This document shows, in pieces, positions 5,242 to 11,736 of a stretch of DNA of 15,034 nucleotides; within the stretch, counting starts at the first letter, position 1, and each line of letters starts with the position of its first letter. The notes beneath the pieces are model-generated. The model was not told the DNA's origin. It was given only the letters and a program-made list of their open reading frames with translations, and made no database searches. Position numbers and translations under genes: made by a program. The stretch comes from JAWXTK01 sp044433645 (GTDB lineage: Bacteria > Bacteroidota > Bacteroidia > Bacteroidales > Rikenellaceae), in assembly GCA_044433645.1 (NCBI GenBank), contig JAWXTK010000028.1, forward strand, positions 1-15,034, read 5' to 3'.

Positions 5242-5364
5242 GGGTGGCTAATAAGTATTTAGGTGCAACGCTCTGATTTTTAGCCTAAGCGCAGCGTACT
5301 TAAGGTACGTGAGCATTAGGCAGGAAAAGCTAGAAGGCAGCAGAAGAATGCTTATTAGTCACCC
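5242..5364 (+). ncRNA. Candidate structured RNA / long inverted repeat before yaaA
   Basis: The outer arms 5242-5259 and 5347-5364 pair over 18 consecutive positions with only two G-T wobbles. Inside is a second stem GCCTAA/TTAGGC (5282-5287 with 5316-5321), continued outward by TTTT/AAAA across a small asymmetric loop. At the apex CGTAC/GTACG (5294-5298 with 5304-5308) closes TTAAG. Such a nested fold is not expected by chance. It sits after a TAATTTTG box and ends 21 bases before the yaaA start. It may be a small RNA, a 5' leader controlling yaaA, or a palindromic mobile repeat. TTTGCTG flanks it on both sides (5234-5240, 5377-5383). I know no named RNA family that fits. Reading frames through it are not credible genes. 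Confidence 0.55.
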
Positions 5365-5372
5365 TTTTCCTT

Positions 5373-5380
5373 TATATTTG
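5373..5380 (+). promoter_or_regulatory. -7 box immediately upstream of yaaA
   Basis: TATATTTG fits TAnnTTTG but ends only five bases before the ATG at 5386. If used, the mRNA would be almost leaderless. A functional -33 element is not seen because the hairpin arm occupies that position. Confidence 0.4.
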
Positions 5381-5385
5381 CTGTT

Positions 5386-6123
5386 ATGTTATTACTTTTA
5401 TCACCTGCAAAAACCATACGCGAGAATAAATTGCCAAAATTCTCAGATATTTTGTGTCGAAATTTCTCAGAGCCTGAGTTTGCTTTTTATGCCCAAGAAT
5501 TAACAGCTAAGTTAGCTAAGGCGAGTGCTAAGGAATTGGCCGTGGGTCTTAAAATTAACGAAAAGCTAGCCGAACAAAACTTCCAGCGCTATCAGATGAT
5601 GTTAAGGGGAGAGAGTCTGCAAAATCCTGCTGTGTATGCTTATAATGGCATAGTATTCAAGAATTTAGATGTTTTAAATTTGAGCGATGAAGATGTGGTT
5701 TATGCTAATTCTCATATTTGTTTTACCTCGTTTTTGTATGGCCTGCTCAGCCCTTTAGATTTGATTTCTCCTTACAGATTAGAGGGTGATTTTCGCTTGG
5801 AAAGGGGCGTTAAAGTCTTTGATTTTTGGAAAGGAAAACTAACTGATTCGCTGATTGCTAGGGCAAAAAAGCAGGGTGGAGTGCTGTGTAACCTAGCTAG
5901 CGAGGAGATGAAAAATTTGTTTGATTGGGGGCGCGTTGTATCTCAGGTAGAAGTCATAGAGCCTGAGTTTAAGACCCAGGGGCGTGGCATAGTAGTTCAC
6001 ACAAAAATGGCGCGAGGGCTTATGGCACGCTATATTATTCAAAAAAAGATAGATACTGAGCAAGAACTTCAAAGCTTTAATCTCGGGGGGTACAATTTCT
6101 CTGAGGGCGTGTATCAAAGATAA
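5386..6123 (+). CDS. yaaA: YaaA/UPF0246-family peroxide stress protein
   Basis: In Escherichia coli YaaA lowers intracellular free iron during hydrogen peroxide stress and so limits Fenton damage to DNA. The 245-residue product is a cytoplasmic protein of the usual family length (about 250). It opens with the hallmark LLLLSPAKTIRE (2-13), carries QRYQMM and the AVYAYNGIVFKNLD segment in the first half, then LYGLLSPLDLISPYRLEGD(F) in the middle, and ends with VVHTKMARGLMARYII and LGGYNFSEG, all in the order of the DUF328/UPF0246 family. The start chosen gives the conserved MxxxLSPAKT beginning. Upstream lies the long hairpin at 5242-5364, a possible regulator. It is followed after a promoter by the secreted hydrolase pair, which is probably unrelated. 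Confidence 0.93.
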   Translation: MLLLLSPAKTIRENKLPKFSDILCRNFSEPEFAFYAQELTAKLAKASAKELAVGLKINEKLAEQNFQRYQMMLRGESLQNPAVYAYNGIVFKNLDVLNLSDEDVVYANSHICFTSFLYGLLSPLDLISPYRLEGDFRLERGVKVFDFWKGKLTDSLIARAKKQGGVLCNLASEEMKNLFDWGRVVSQVEVIEPEFKTQGRGIVVHTKMARGLMARYIIQKKIDTEQELQSFNLGGYNFSEGVYQR

Positions 6124-6155
6124 CTTGTATTGTGATTTTAAAATACTTATATTTG
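6124..6155 (+). promoter_or_regulatory. Promoter of the hydrolase pair
   Basis: CTTG (6124-6127, one mismatch to TTTG), a 20-base spacer and TATATTTG (6148-6155) precede the ATG at 6174. The -33 half overlaps the base after the yaaA stop codon. Confidence 0.7.
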
Positions 6156-6173
6156 TGAAAACTGCTAATTATT

Positions 6174-7505
6174 ATGAAGAAATTTTCGCAAATTATTGTT
6201 TTGTGTACTTGTTTTTTCGCCCTTTCTTGTAGCGAGGATATATCTGATTTGACAGGTGTAATTCCAGATTCTGATACTTTAGAATTAGATTTGGATAACG
6301 GCCTAGGTGGCTGGGGTTCAGTAGACGATGATCTTGATGTATCACTGGCCTATACCGAATGTTATCCATGGCCTTTGGATACACTGTATCAGACACCTAA
6401 ATATTATTCTACTACAAATTCTGTTGAGGGCGTTGAGGCCTTGATTTATGAGCCATGTTCGTATCGTGGCGCACCTAAAACCGTGTTTGCTTATTACTGT
6501 ACGCCAGGAATTTTGGCAGGAGATAGAAGCTTAGATGTTAACTTGCCAGCCATGGTGTGTTTGCATGGTGGTGGAGGAGAGGCGTTTAGCGCTTGGGTTA
6601 TAGGCTGGGCTGAGCGTGGTTATGCTGCTATTGCTATGGATTTATTTGGTAAGGGAGCTGATAGTAAAAATGTGTTGGAGAATGGATATAATAGAATCAC
6701 TATACACTATGCCGGCTGTCTAGAGGATGATTATCGTGAGGATTTGGCATATTCTGCTATATGTGATGCTGTGTCGGCAAATTCTCTGTTGCGATCTTTT
6801 GATGAGATAGATAAAACCAGGATAGGGGTAACGGGCGTGTCGTGGGGTGGTGTTTTTACTTCTATGGTGTGTGGTATAGATACTAGGTTTGCAGCTGCTG
6901 CGCCTGTGTATGGTTGTGGTTATATTTATGAGGTGGGTTCTATGATAAGTTATATCCAGCCCTATGATTATTCTTTGTATCGCTGGAGCAACTGGTATGA
7001 TGCAGCTGTGCATATCCCTAAGGCTGATATACCTATCTTATTTGCAAATGGCAATAAGGATTCGCATTTTTATATGAACCAAACCGAGTCGTCGGCTCGA
7101 TTGGCAAAATATCCTTATCGTAGTATAGGTTATGGTATTAAGCATAACCAAAGTGTGGGAAGTACCTTGGAGGAGGTTTATAATTTTATGGATTACCACT
7201 TAATGGGCGATGAGCAAAGCGAGTCACCCAAATTTATAGACTTTAAAGTAGAGGATGATAAATTAACAGGATCTTTCACCACAGTGGAGAAACAAGTTAC
7301 TACTTACTTTATTTATACAACTACTGAAGAAATTGACGAGAATGCCTCTTGGGCTAGGGTAGAGATTACCCCAGGGGATAATAATGCAATTTCAGTTGAT
7401 ATCTTAGATACTTATACCGTGTATTTTGTGAGTGTGGTTTACTCATCAGACGGGGCAAATTACAGCTCGGAGATTTTCTTTAGAGACGATGTTTTATTTA
7501 ATTAA
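6174..7505 (+). CDS. Lipoprotein alpha/beta hydrolase (acetyl xylan esterase/DLH-like)
   Basis: A 443-residue serine hydrolase exported as a lipoprotein. The signal peptide ends in the lipobox ALSC with Cys19; the next residues SEDISD are acidic, which fits the surface-export signal of Bacteroidota lipoproteins. After a linker (20-60) comes the hydrolase domain: oxyanion-type HGGGG (131-135), nucleophile elbow GVSWGG with Ser223, acid Asp296 in FANGNKDSHF, and His324. A C-terminal beta-rich region (about 352-440), GSFTTVEKQVTTYFIYTT and YTVYFVSVVYSSDGANYSSE (shown in two pieces), resembles an immunoglobulin-like add-on. The fold places it near acetyl xylan esterases, dienelactone hydrolases and S9-type peptidases; the substrate cannot be assigned, and an ester of a dietary or host glycan is only a guess. 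It is the first gene of a pair with 7512-8723, six bases apart. No SusCD genes are near. Confidence 0.85.
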   Translation: MKKFSQIIVLCTCFFALSCSEDISDLTGVIPDSDTLELDLDNGLGGWGSVDDDLDVSLAYTECYPWPLDTLYQTPKYYSTTNSVEGVEALIYEPCSYRGAPKTVFAYYCTPGILAGDRSLDVNLPAMVCLHGGGGEAFSAWVIGWAERGYAAIAMDLFGKGADSKNVLENGYNRITIHYAGCLEDDYREDLAYSAICDAVSANSLLRSFDEIDKTRIGVTGVSWGGVFTSMVCGIDTRFAAAAPVYGCGYIYEVGSMISYIQPYDYSLYRWSNWYDAAVHIPKADIPILFANGNKDSHFYMNQTESSARLAKYPYRSIGYGIKHNQSVGSTLEEVYNFMDYHLMGDEQSESPKFIDFKVEDDKLTGSFTTVEKQVTTYFIYTTTEEIDENASWARVEITPGDNNAISVDILDTYTVYFVSVVYSSDGANYSSEIFFRDDVLFN

Positions 7506-7511
7506 AAAAAT

Positions 7512-8723
7512 ATGAAAAAATTATTATTGTTATGCTGTGTGCTAAGTGTTTTTTGTGTTAGCGCAAAAGAAAAAGTCAACAGAATTAACCCTTGGCCAGT
7601 AGAGGAGCTAATTAATACTACTCCAGGCTACACTATGAGTGAGGCCAAAGATGGCGTAAAAACAGTAATTTATGAGTCGATAGATTATCGTGGAGCTAAA
7701 AAGAAAGTGTTTGCTTATTATTCAACGCCTGGAATCCTTAAAGGTGACGCGAGCCTAGATAAAAATCTACCTGCTGTGGTTTGTGTACACGGAGGTGGTG
7801 GTCGTGCCTTTGCTGAATGGGCAAAAATGTGGGCTGAGCGTGGTTATGCTGCTGTTGCTATGGATCATTTTGGTTGTGGACCTAAGCGTAAAGTGAGGCT
7901 TGAGGGTGGTTATGAGCAGCTTACTGGGGTAACTTACTTGCATGTTGTTGAGGATCAAAAGGAAGATTGGTTTTACAATGCTGTGCCCGATGTGTTGTCG
8001 GCACACTCGTTTATCTTGTCGCTTGATGAGGTTGATAAAACTCGCACGGCTATTACGGGAATTAGTTGGGGTGGTATACTTACTACGCTTATTTCGGGCT
8101 TAGATCCTCGTTACAAAGCTGCCGTTCCGGTATATGGTTGTGGATTTTTGTATGAAACGGGTTCTATGGAGCCACAGATTAAAAAGGACGGCGAGCTAGC
8201 AGTTTATAGATGGACAAATATGTATGATCCAGCGCTTTATGTGGTTGATTCTAAGATACCTATGTTGTTTGTAAATGGTACAAATGACAAACATTTTTAC
8301 TTGAATCAATGGGAAAAAACGGTAAAACTTGCTAAGAATGCTCGCCGAAGCGTAAGACATGAATTTAATCATGGTCATAAAAATGGTTGGGCAGTTGAGG
8401 AGATTTATGCTTTCGTAGATGCTACGCTTGGCGTGAAAGAGAGACTTGCACCTCCTAGTTTCAAGTCATTTAAAATGAAGAAAAACACACTTTCAGGCTC
8501 GCTAAAAGATGCAACTGAGGGTTATAAAGCATATTTGGTTTACTCTAAGGCTGCAAAAATTTCGCACGTTGCTAAGTGGGAAAAGACAGCTATTGAGATT
8601 CAGGGAGATAAGTTCTCAGTTGAGATACCTGAGGATTATAATCAGTGGTATGTTTCGGTGGAATATCCTGATGCTACACATTATAGTTCAGAGCTTAATT
8701 TTAGGAATGGGTATGGGTTGTAG
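7512..8723 (+). CDS. Secreted alpha/beta hydrolase, paralogue of the preceding gene
   Basis: A 403-residue protein with a classical signal peptide, cleaved probably after VSA (residue 18), and no lipobox, so it should be periplasmic or secreted while its neighbour is anchored. It aligns with the upstream product over nearly the whole length: WP.E.L..TP near the start, FAYYSTPGIL, CVHGGGG (91-97), WAERGYAA.AMD.FG, GISWGG with Ser185, PVYGCGFLYE.GSM, FVNGTNDKHFYLNQ with Asp259, and NHGH with His287. The C-terminal beta domain (about 315-400) ends YSSELNFRNGYGL. The first 20-60 linker of the neighbour is missing. The two genes are a tandem duplication with retained catalytic triads, transcribed together from the promoter at 6124-6155. 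Substrates of the two need not be the same; the histidine surroundings differ (NHGHK here, KHNQS there). Confidence 0.87.
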   Translation: MKKLLLLCCVLSVFCVSAKEKVNRINPWPVEELINTTPGYTMSEAKDGVKTVIYESIDYRGAKKKVFAYYSTPGILKGDASLDKNLPAVVCVHGGGGRAFAEWAKMWAERGYAAVAMDHFGCGPKRKVRLEGGYEQLTGVTYLHVVEDQKEDWFYNAVPDVLSAHSFILSLDEVDKTRTAITGISWGGILTTLISGLDPRYKAAVPVYGCGFLYETGSMEPQIKKDGELAVYRWTNMYDPALYVVDSKIPMLFVNGTNDKHFYLNQWEKTVKLAKNARRSVRHEFNHGHKNGWAVEEIYAFVDATLGVKERLAPPSFKSFKMKKNTLSGSLKDATEGYKAYLVYSKAAKISHVAKWEKTAIEIQGDKFSVEIPEDYNQWYVSVEYPDATHYSSELNFRNGYGL

Positions 8724-8762
8724 GGCCTAGAGGGTCTTTTAGGGTGTTAAGGGTCCAGAGGG
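8722..8762. repeat. AGGG repeat array with 9-10 bp period
   Basis: AGGG cores start at 8722, 8731, 8741, 8750 and 8759. One unit, AGGGTCTTTT, is shared exactly with 854-863. The array begins in the stop codon of the hydrolase gene and fills the gap to the convergent gene. Confidence 0.6.
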
Positions 8763-8773
8763 TGAGGTGGTGT

Positions 8774-8796
8774 AAAAACTTTTCTTATAAAGGTTT
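8774..8796 (-). terminator. Weak terminator between convergent genes
   Basis: AAACTTTT and AAAGGTTT (8776-8783 with 8789-8796, one wobble) form an 8-bp stem. On the minus strand it ends in a T run and overlaps the stop codon of the 464-aa gene. It is AT-rich and so only moderately convincing. Confidence 0.5.
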
Positions 8797-10179
8797 AACC
8801 TTCTTAAAGGCCTCGCTTTGTGAAATCAAAACACCCTTGGCATTCTTTATATCTCTGCAATAAATCATGTTTGTATCTATTGTGAGATTGTAAGTTCCAC
8901 TGGGTGAGCGCTTTATGATATAACGCTCGTGGTCACTTAACTTAGATGCTAACTTGTTGATACTCTTTTTGATACGGCTAATCATGGGTAGGCGTATCTC
9001 GGCTATGCTAATATCGGGAGCCTTAGATACTTCGCCCCCAAAAATCTTGTAAATGGAGTTGTATTTATTTTGTAACTTCTTGTTTTTCGCGGCTTTATCT
9101 TTCATTTGTTTGAGATTCTCTGAGAGGTTAAATTCTATCCCTCCCGACGAAGATTCAAGCAAAAATAGCACATACAAAGCCTTTTCGCGGCGATTTACCC
9201 CTTGCAATTTTTCGTTTATCTCGCTGAAAATTATCTCGCCCTTTAAGGTGTCAATTAAGATGCTGCTTTTTTGCTGCACTGTGGCAAGATTAGGCTCAAA
9301 AAGCATTTTATAATAGCCTTTTAATACCAAATTATCCTTGATGCTATAACTCTGCTCCATAGCACTGGGATTGTGCGACGAGCCAAATCCTTCGCTCAGC
9401 GAATAGATGTGTTTGGTTATGGCCTCAGTGATTTTTATGATTAAAAAGTTGGTGTAATCCTCATCTTCTCTGTGTGTTGTGCCTATTTTTATTATTAAAG
9501 AAGGAGAGTTTATGTCCTCAGGTTTTATGTTTAACCTGCTTATAATCACTTCATTAGTAAATCTTGCTGAGGTGATGTTTAAGAAATTGTTTTTGATACT
9601 CTCTATTTGTTGGCTCTGGCTAGAGGGGTGAATAAAATTGATGATTCTGTCAAAGTCTCTGCCTTCGAGTGAGCTGTAATTCTTGATAATATGGGGTAGG
9701 TAGAGTAGGTGAAGGCCTACGTATTTCAGCTCCTTAGATATGTGGCTATAATTTTGTTCTATGTCCTGATTTATTGCCTCGTTTAAAGAGTTTTCTATAT
9801 ACAAAACTTGGTCGTCGCTTATATCCTCTTTGGTCGTTTTTGTGGATATTATATAGGTGTTATTTGCACTGTTGCTGTCGATAGCTAGCTCGATTGCAAC
9901 CCTTATTAGAGTTTCTTTTTGGGTGTTATGTGCTTGAACGTTAGTGATTTCCTTGATTTGAGTAAGGAGTTTTTGTTTGTCTATGTTTTCTAACTCTTTG
10001 CAAGTGGCGCAAGCTCTCTCTAGGCTTAATTTCTCGGCACGAAGTTCGTCCTCAAAGTCAAAACCGTAAGAGGAAAGTAATTTGTTGTAAATGTCAATTT
10101 TGTGCGAATTTATAACAGTATTAGACCCTATTAGGTCTTTAAAAATACGTATAATTGATGACTTTTGTATTAGTTTCAT
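8785..10179 (-). CDS. Unrecognised 464-aa cytoplasmic protein
   Basis: I do not recognise the full protein. It has no signal peptide or membrane segment. Residues 1-160 are helical and charged, with DFEDELRAEKLSLERACATC (41-60) and ETLIRVAIELAIDS (89-102), loosely like a TerB-type helical bundle, but without convincing motifs. Residues 225-345 look mixed alpha/beta. The C-terminus has REKALYVLFLLESSSGGIEF (331-350), RLPMISRIKKSINKLASKL (396-414) and YIIKRSPSGTYNLTIDTNMI (420-439). This order, KALY.LFL, then ISRIK, then a short YxI..G.Y.L strand pair, recalls a small C-terminal domain seen in several Bacteroidota proteins and could be a winged-helix-like module. The gene stands alone on the minus strand between two plus-strand operons, with its own promoter at 10226-10257. 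A role in signalling or gene control is possible but unproven. Confidence 0.8.
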   Translation of the reverse strand: MKLIQKSSIIRIFKDLIGSNTVINSHKIDIYNKLLSSYGFDFEDELRAEKLSLERACATCKELENIDKQKLLTQIKEITNVQAHNTQKETLIRVAIELAIDSNSANNTYIISTKTTKEDISDDQVLYIENSLNEAINQDIEQNYSHISKELKYVGLHLLYLPHIIKNYSSLEGRDFDRIINFIHPSSQSQQIESIKNNFLNITSARFTNEVIISRLNIKPEDINSPSLIIKIGTTHREDEDYTNFLIIKITEAITKHIYSLSEGFGSSHNPSAMEQSYSIKDNLVLKGYYKMLFEPNLATVQQKSSILIDTLKGEIIFSEINEKLQGVNRREKALYVLFLLESSSGGIEFNLSENLKQMKDKAAKNKKLQNKYNSIYKIFGGEVSKAPDISIAEIRLPMISRIKKSINKLASKLSDHERYIIKRSPSGTYNLTIDTNMIYCRDIKNAKGVLISQSEAFKKVKPL

Positions 10180-10225
10180 CAGCTTTGAGATTTTGCTTTG
10201 TTAAAGTTGTGTTACAAACGTGCTC

Positions 10226-10257
10226 CAAAGATAGGGTTTAAGTTATGAAATTGCAAT
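10226..10257 (-). promoter_or_regulatory. Promoter of the 464-aa gene
   Basis: On the minus strand ATTG (10254-10257), a 20-base spacer and TATCTTTG (10226-10233) fit the Bacteroidota pattern with one mismatch at -33. The leader to the ATG at 10179 would be about 40 bases. Confidence 0.68.
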
Positions 10258-10325
10258 AATTTTATGTTAAAATCATGTTATTTTTCAGGGTTTATAGTGT
10301 TAATATTCATGCTTTTATGTAATTT

Positions 10326-10343
10326 TTCTGCAACATTGCAGAA
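10326..10343. promoter_or_regulatory. Candidate operator palindrome 1 upstream of pstS
   Basis: TTCTGCAA-CA-TTGCAGAA is a perfect 8-bp inverted repeat with a 2-base centre, the size of a typical dimeric regulator site. It lies about 70 bases upstream of the pstS -7 box. It does not resemble the Escherichia coli Pho box. Confidence 0.5.
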
Positions 10344-10369
10344 TTTAGGTGCTTTTATAGGGTGTTTTT

Positions 10370-10387
10370 TTCTGCAATATTGTTAAA
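10370..10387. promoter_or_regulatory. Candidate operator site 2 upstream of pstS
   Basis: TTCTGCAATATTGTTAAA repeats the left half of site 1 exactly and keeps part of the right half. It is 44 bp from site 1, close to four helical turns, and ends 25 bases before the pstS -7 box, a position suitable for an activator or repressor. Confidence 0.42.
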
Positions 10388-10412
10388 ACATAGCTTGATG
10401 TAAGAGTTGATT

Positions 10413-10420
10413 TATCTTTG
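10413..10420 (+). promoter_or_regulatory. -7 box of the pst operon promoter
   Basis: TATCTTTG matches TAnnTTTG and lies 42 bases before the pstS ATG. No good -33 TTTG is found 19-21 bases upstream, as might be expected for an activator-dependent promoter. Confidence 0.72.
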
Positions 10421-10462
10421 TGGCATAAAATTATTTAAGAAAACACATTAAATTATTATAAC

Positions 10463-11500
10463 ATGAAAAAGTTAAATCTATTTATCATTGCATCGCTAGC
10501 TGTTTTGCTAGGAGCATGTTCGGGTTCATCTAAACAAATCGTCACTGGTGCTGGTGCAACTTTCCCCCTACCTTTTTATAACATGGCTTTCAAAGAGTAC
10601 CAAACTCAAACTGGTACATCTATCTCTTATGGTGGCATAGGTAGTGGTGGTGGAGTTCGCTCGCTTAAAGACAAAACTGTTGATTTTGCAGGTTCAGATG
10701 CCTACCTTTCTGAAAAAGAATTAGCTGATATGGGCGCTGAGGTAATTCACATCCCTACTTGTATGGGCGCTGTTGTATTGGCTTACAATCTTCCCTCGGT
10801 TAGTGATTTAGTACTTGACGGCGAGACTGTTGCGGATATTTTCTTGGGTAAAATCACTGCTTGGGATGATTCTAAAATCAAAGCCTTAAACCCAGGTGTT
10901 GAACTGCCAAGCACTAACATCACTCCAGTGTATCGTTCTGACGGTAGTGGTACAACTTTCGTATTCTCAGATTATTTGACTAAAGTTAGCCAGGATTGGG
11001 CTGAGCAAATGGGAACAGCTAAATCACTTAAATGGAACACAGGCATAGCTGCTAAAGGCAACCCAGGTGTGGCTGGTGTGATTAAAGAGAGCGAAGGTTC
11101 TATTGGTTATGTAGGTTCAGAATATGGTTTTGCGCTTAATATCGCAACGGCTACTATGAAAAACTCAGCTGGAAACTTGGTGAAACCAACTTCTGAGAGC
11201 ATTTCTGCATCGGCTTCTTCTGAGATACCTGCTGACATGAGAGTTATGATTACAAATTCACCTGCTGAGTTTGCTTATCCTATAAGCTGTTTCACATGGA
11301 TTATCCTTTACAAAGAACAAGCTTACAATGGGCGTTCTGAGCAAGCTGCTAAAAATACAGTAGAACTTGCAAAATGGATTATTGGCTCTGATGCTCAAGA
11401 TCTTACAACTAAAGTTCACTATTCTCCACTTTCTTCTGAGGTGGTTGCAGGTGCAATGAAATTGCTAGATGGCGTAACTTATAACGGCGAAAAACTTTAA
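10463..11500 (+). CDS. pstS: Phosphate-binding lipoprotein PstS
   Basis: PstS is the high-affinity phosphate receptor that delivers phosphate to the PstCAB ABC importer. The 345-residue product has a lipoprotein signal peptide ending LGAC with Cys19, so it should be anchored to a membrane facing the periplasm. Family marks follow in order: TGAGATFPLPFY (28-39, the conserved GAGATFP), YGGIGSGGGVRSL (56-68), VDFAGSDAYLS, where DFAGSD varies the usual DFG(A)SD, YRSDGSGTTFVFSDYL with the phosphate-binding SDGSGT loop, and GNPGVAGVI with SEGSIGYVGSEY. Length matches the family. It opens a five-gene operon, but a 222-bp folded segment separates it from pstC, which could favour more PstS than channel subunits. 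Two palindromic sites and a TATCTTTG box upstream suggest regulated transcription. Confidence 0.96.
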   Translation: MKKLNLFIIASLAVLLGACSGSSKQIVTGAGATFPLPFYNMAFKEYQTQTGTSISYGGIGSGGGVRSLKDKTVDFAGSDAYLSEKELADMGAEVIHIPTCMGAVVLAYNLPSVSDLVLDGETVADIFLGKITAWDDSKIKALNPGVELPSTNITPVYRSDGSGTTFVFSDYLTKVSQDWAEQMGTAKSLKWNTGIAAKGNPGVAGVIKESEGSIGYVGSEYGFALNIATATMKNSAGNLVKPTSESISASASSEIPADMRVMITNSPAEFAYPISCFTWIILYKEQAYNGRSEQAAKNTVELAKWIIGSDAQDLTTKVHYSPLSSEVVAGAMKLLDGVTYNGEKL

Positions 11501-11501
11501 A

Positions 11502-11723
11502 TAACGTGAGTTCGATAATTATCAAACTCATAACTTCCCATTACGGAGCAATTTGTAAAATTGCGACAAAGCCCACTCTTTACAAAGAAGGGGGTTTGGG
11601 GGAGATTTTAAACACTCTGTGTTGTTTTTTAACAACACTTAAAGTGTGGTCGAGAATAGCCCACCACACAAGTTAAACATTTTCAACGAGTTTGAGGGTA
11701 GGGCTATTCTCGAACTCACGTTA
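11502..11723. mobile_element. MITE-like folded insert between pstS and pstC
   Basis: The 222-bp segment is bounded by perfect 14-bp inverted repeats, TAACGTGAGTTCGA (11502-11515) and its complement (11710-11723). A third copy of the end sequence occurs inside: 11641-11662 pairs with 11701-11722 at 19 of 22 positions. Further stems are GCAATTT/AAATTGC (11548-11564) and GTGTTG/CAACAC (11619-11638). A 16-base stretch, 11593-11608, recurs in reverse complement at 2445-2460. There is no coding capacity. The flanks are AAA on both sides, but in AT-rich sequence that is weak proof of a target duplication. The alternative is a native intercistronic mRNA structure. I favour a small non-autonomous element that now shapes pst expression. 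Confidence 0.58.
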
Positions 11724-11736
11724 AAATAAGCATAAT

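Noticed and set aside
5242..5364. 6S RNA
   Set aside because: Although it is a long hairpin, it is too short, and I see no clear open-promoter-like central bubble, so the identification is not supported.
5309..5503. 64-aa frame upstream of and overlapping yaaA
   Set aside because: It starts inside the hairpin apex, overlaps yaaA in another frame and shows no protein-like features.
10326..10387. Classical Escherichia coli-type Pho box
   Set aside because: The sites do not match the 11-bp direct repeats CTGTCAT...; they are inverted repeats with a different core.
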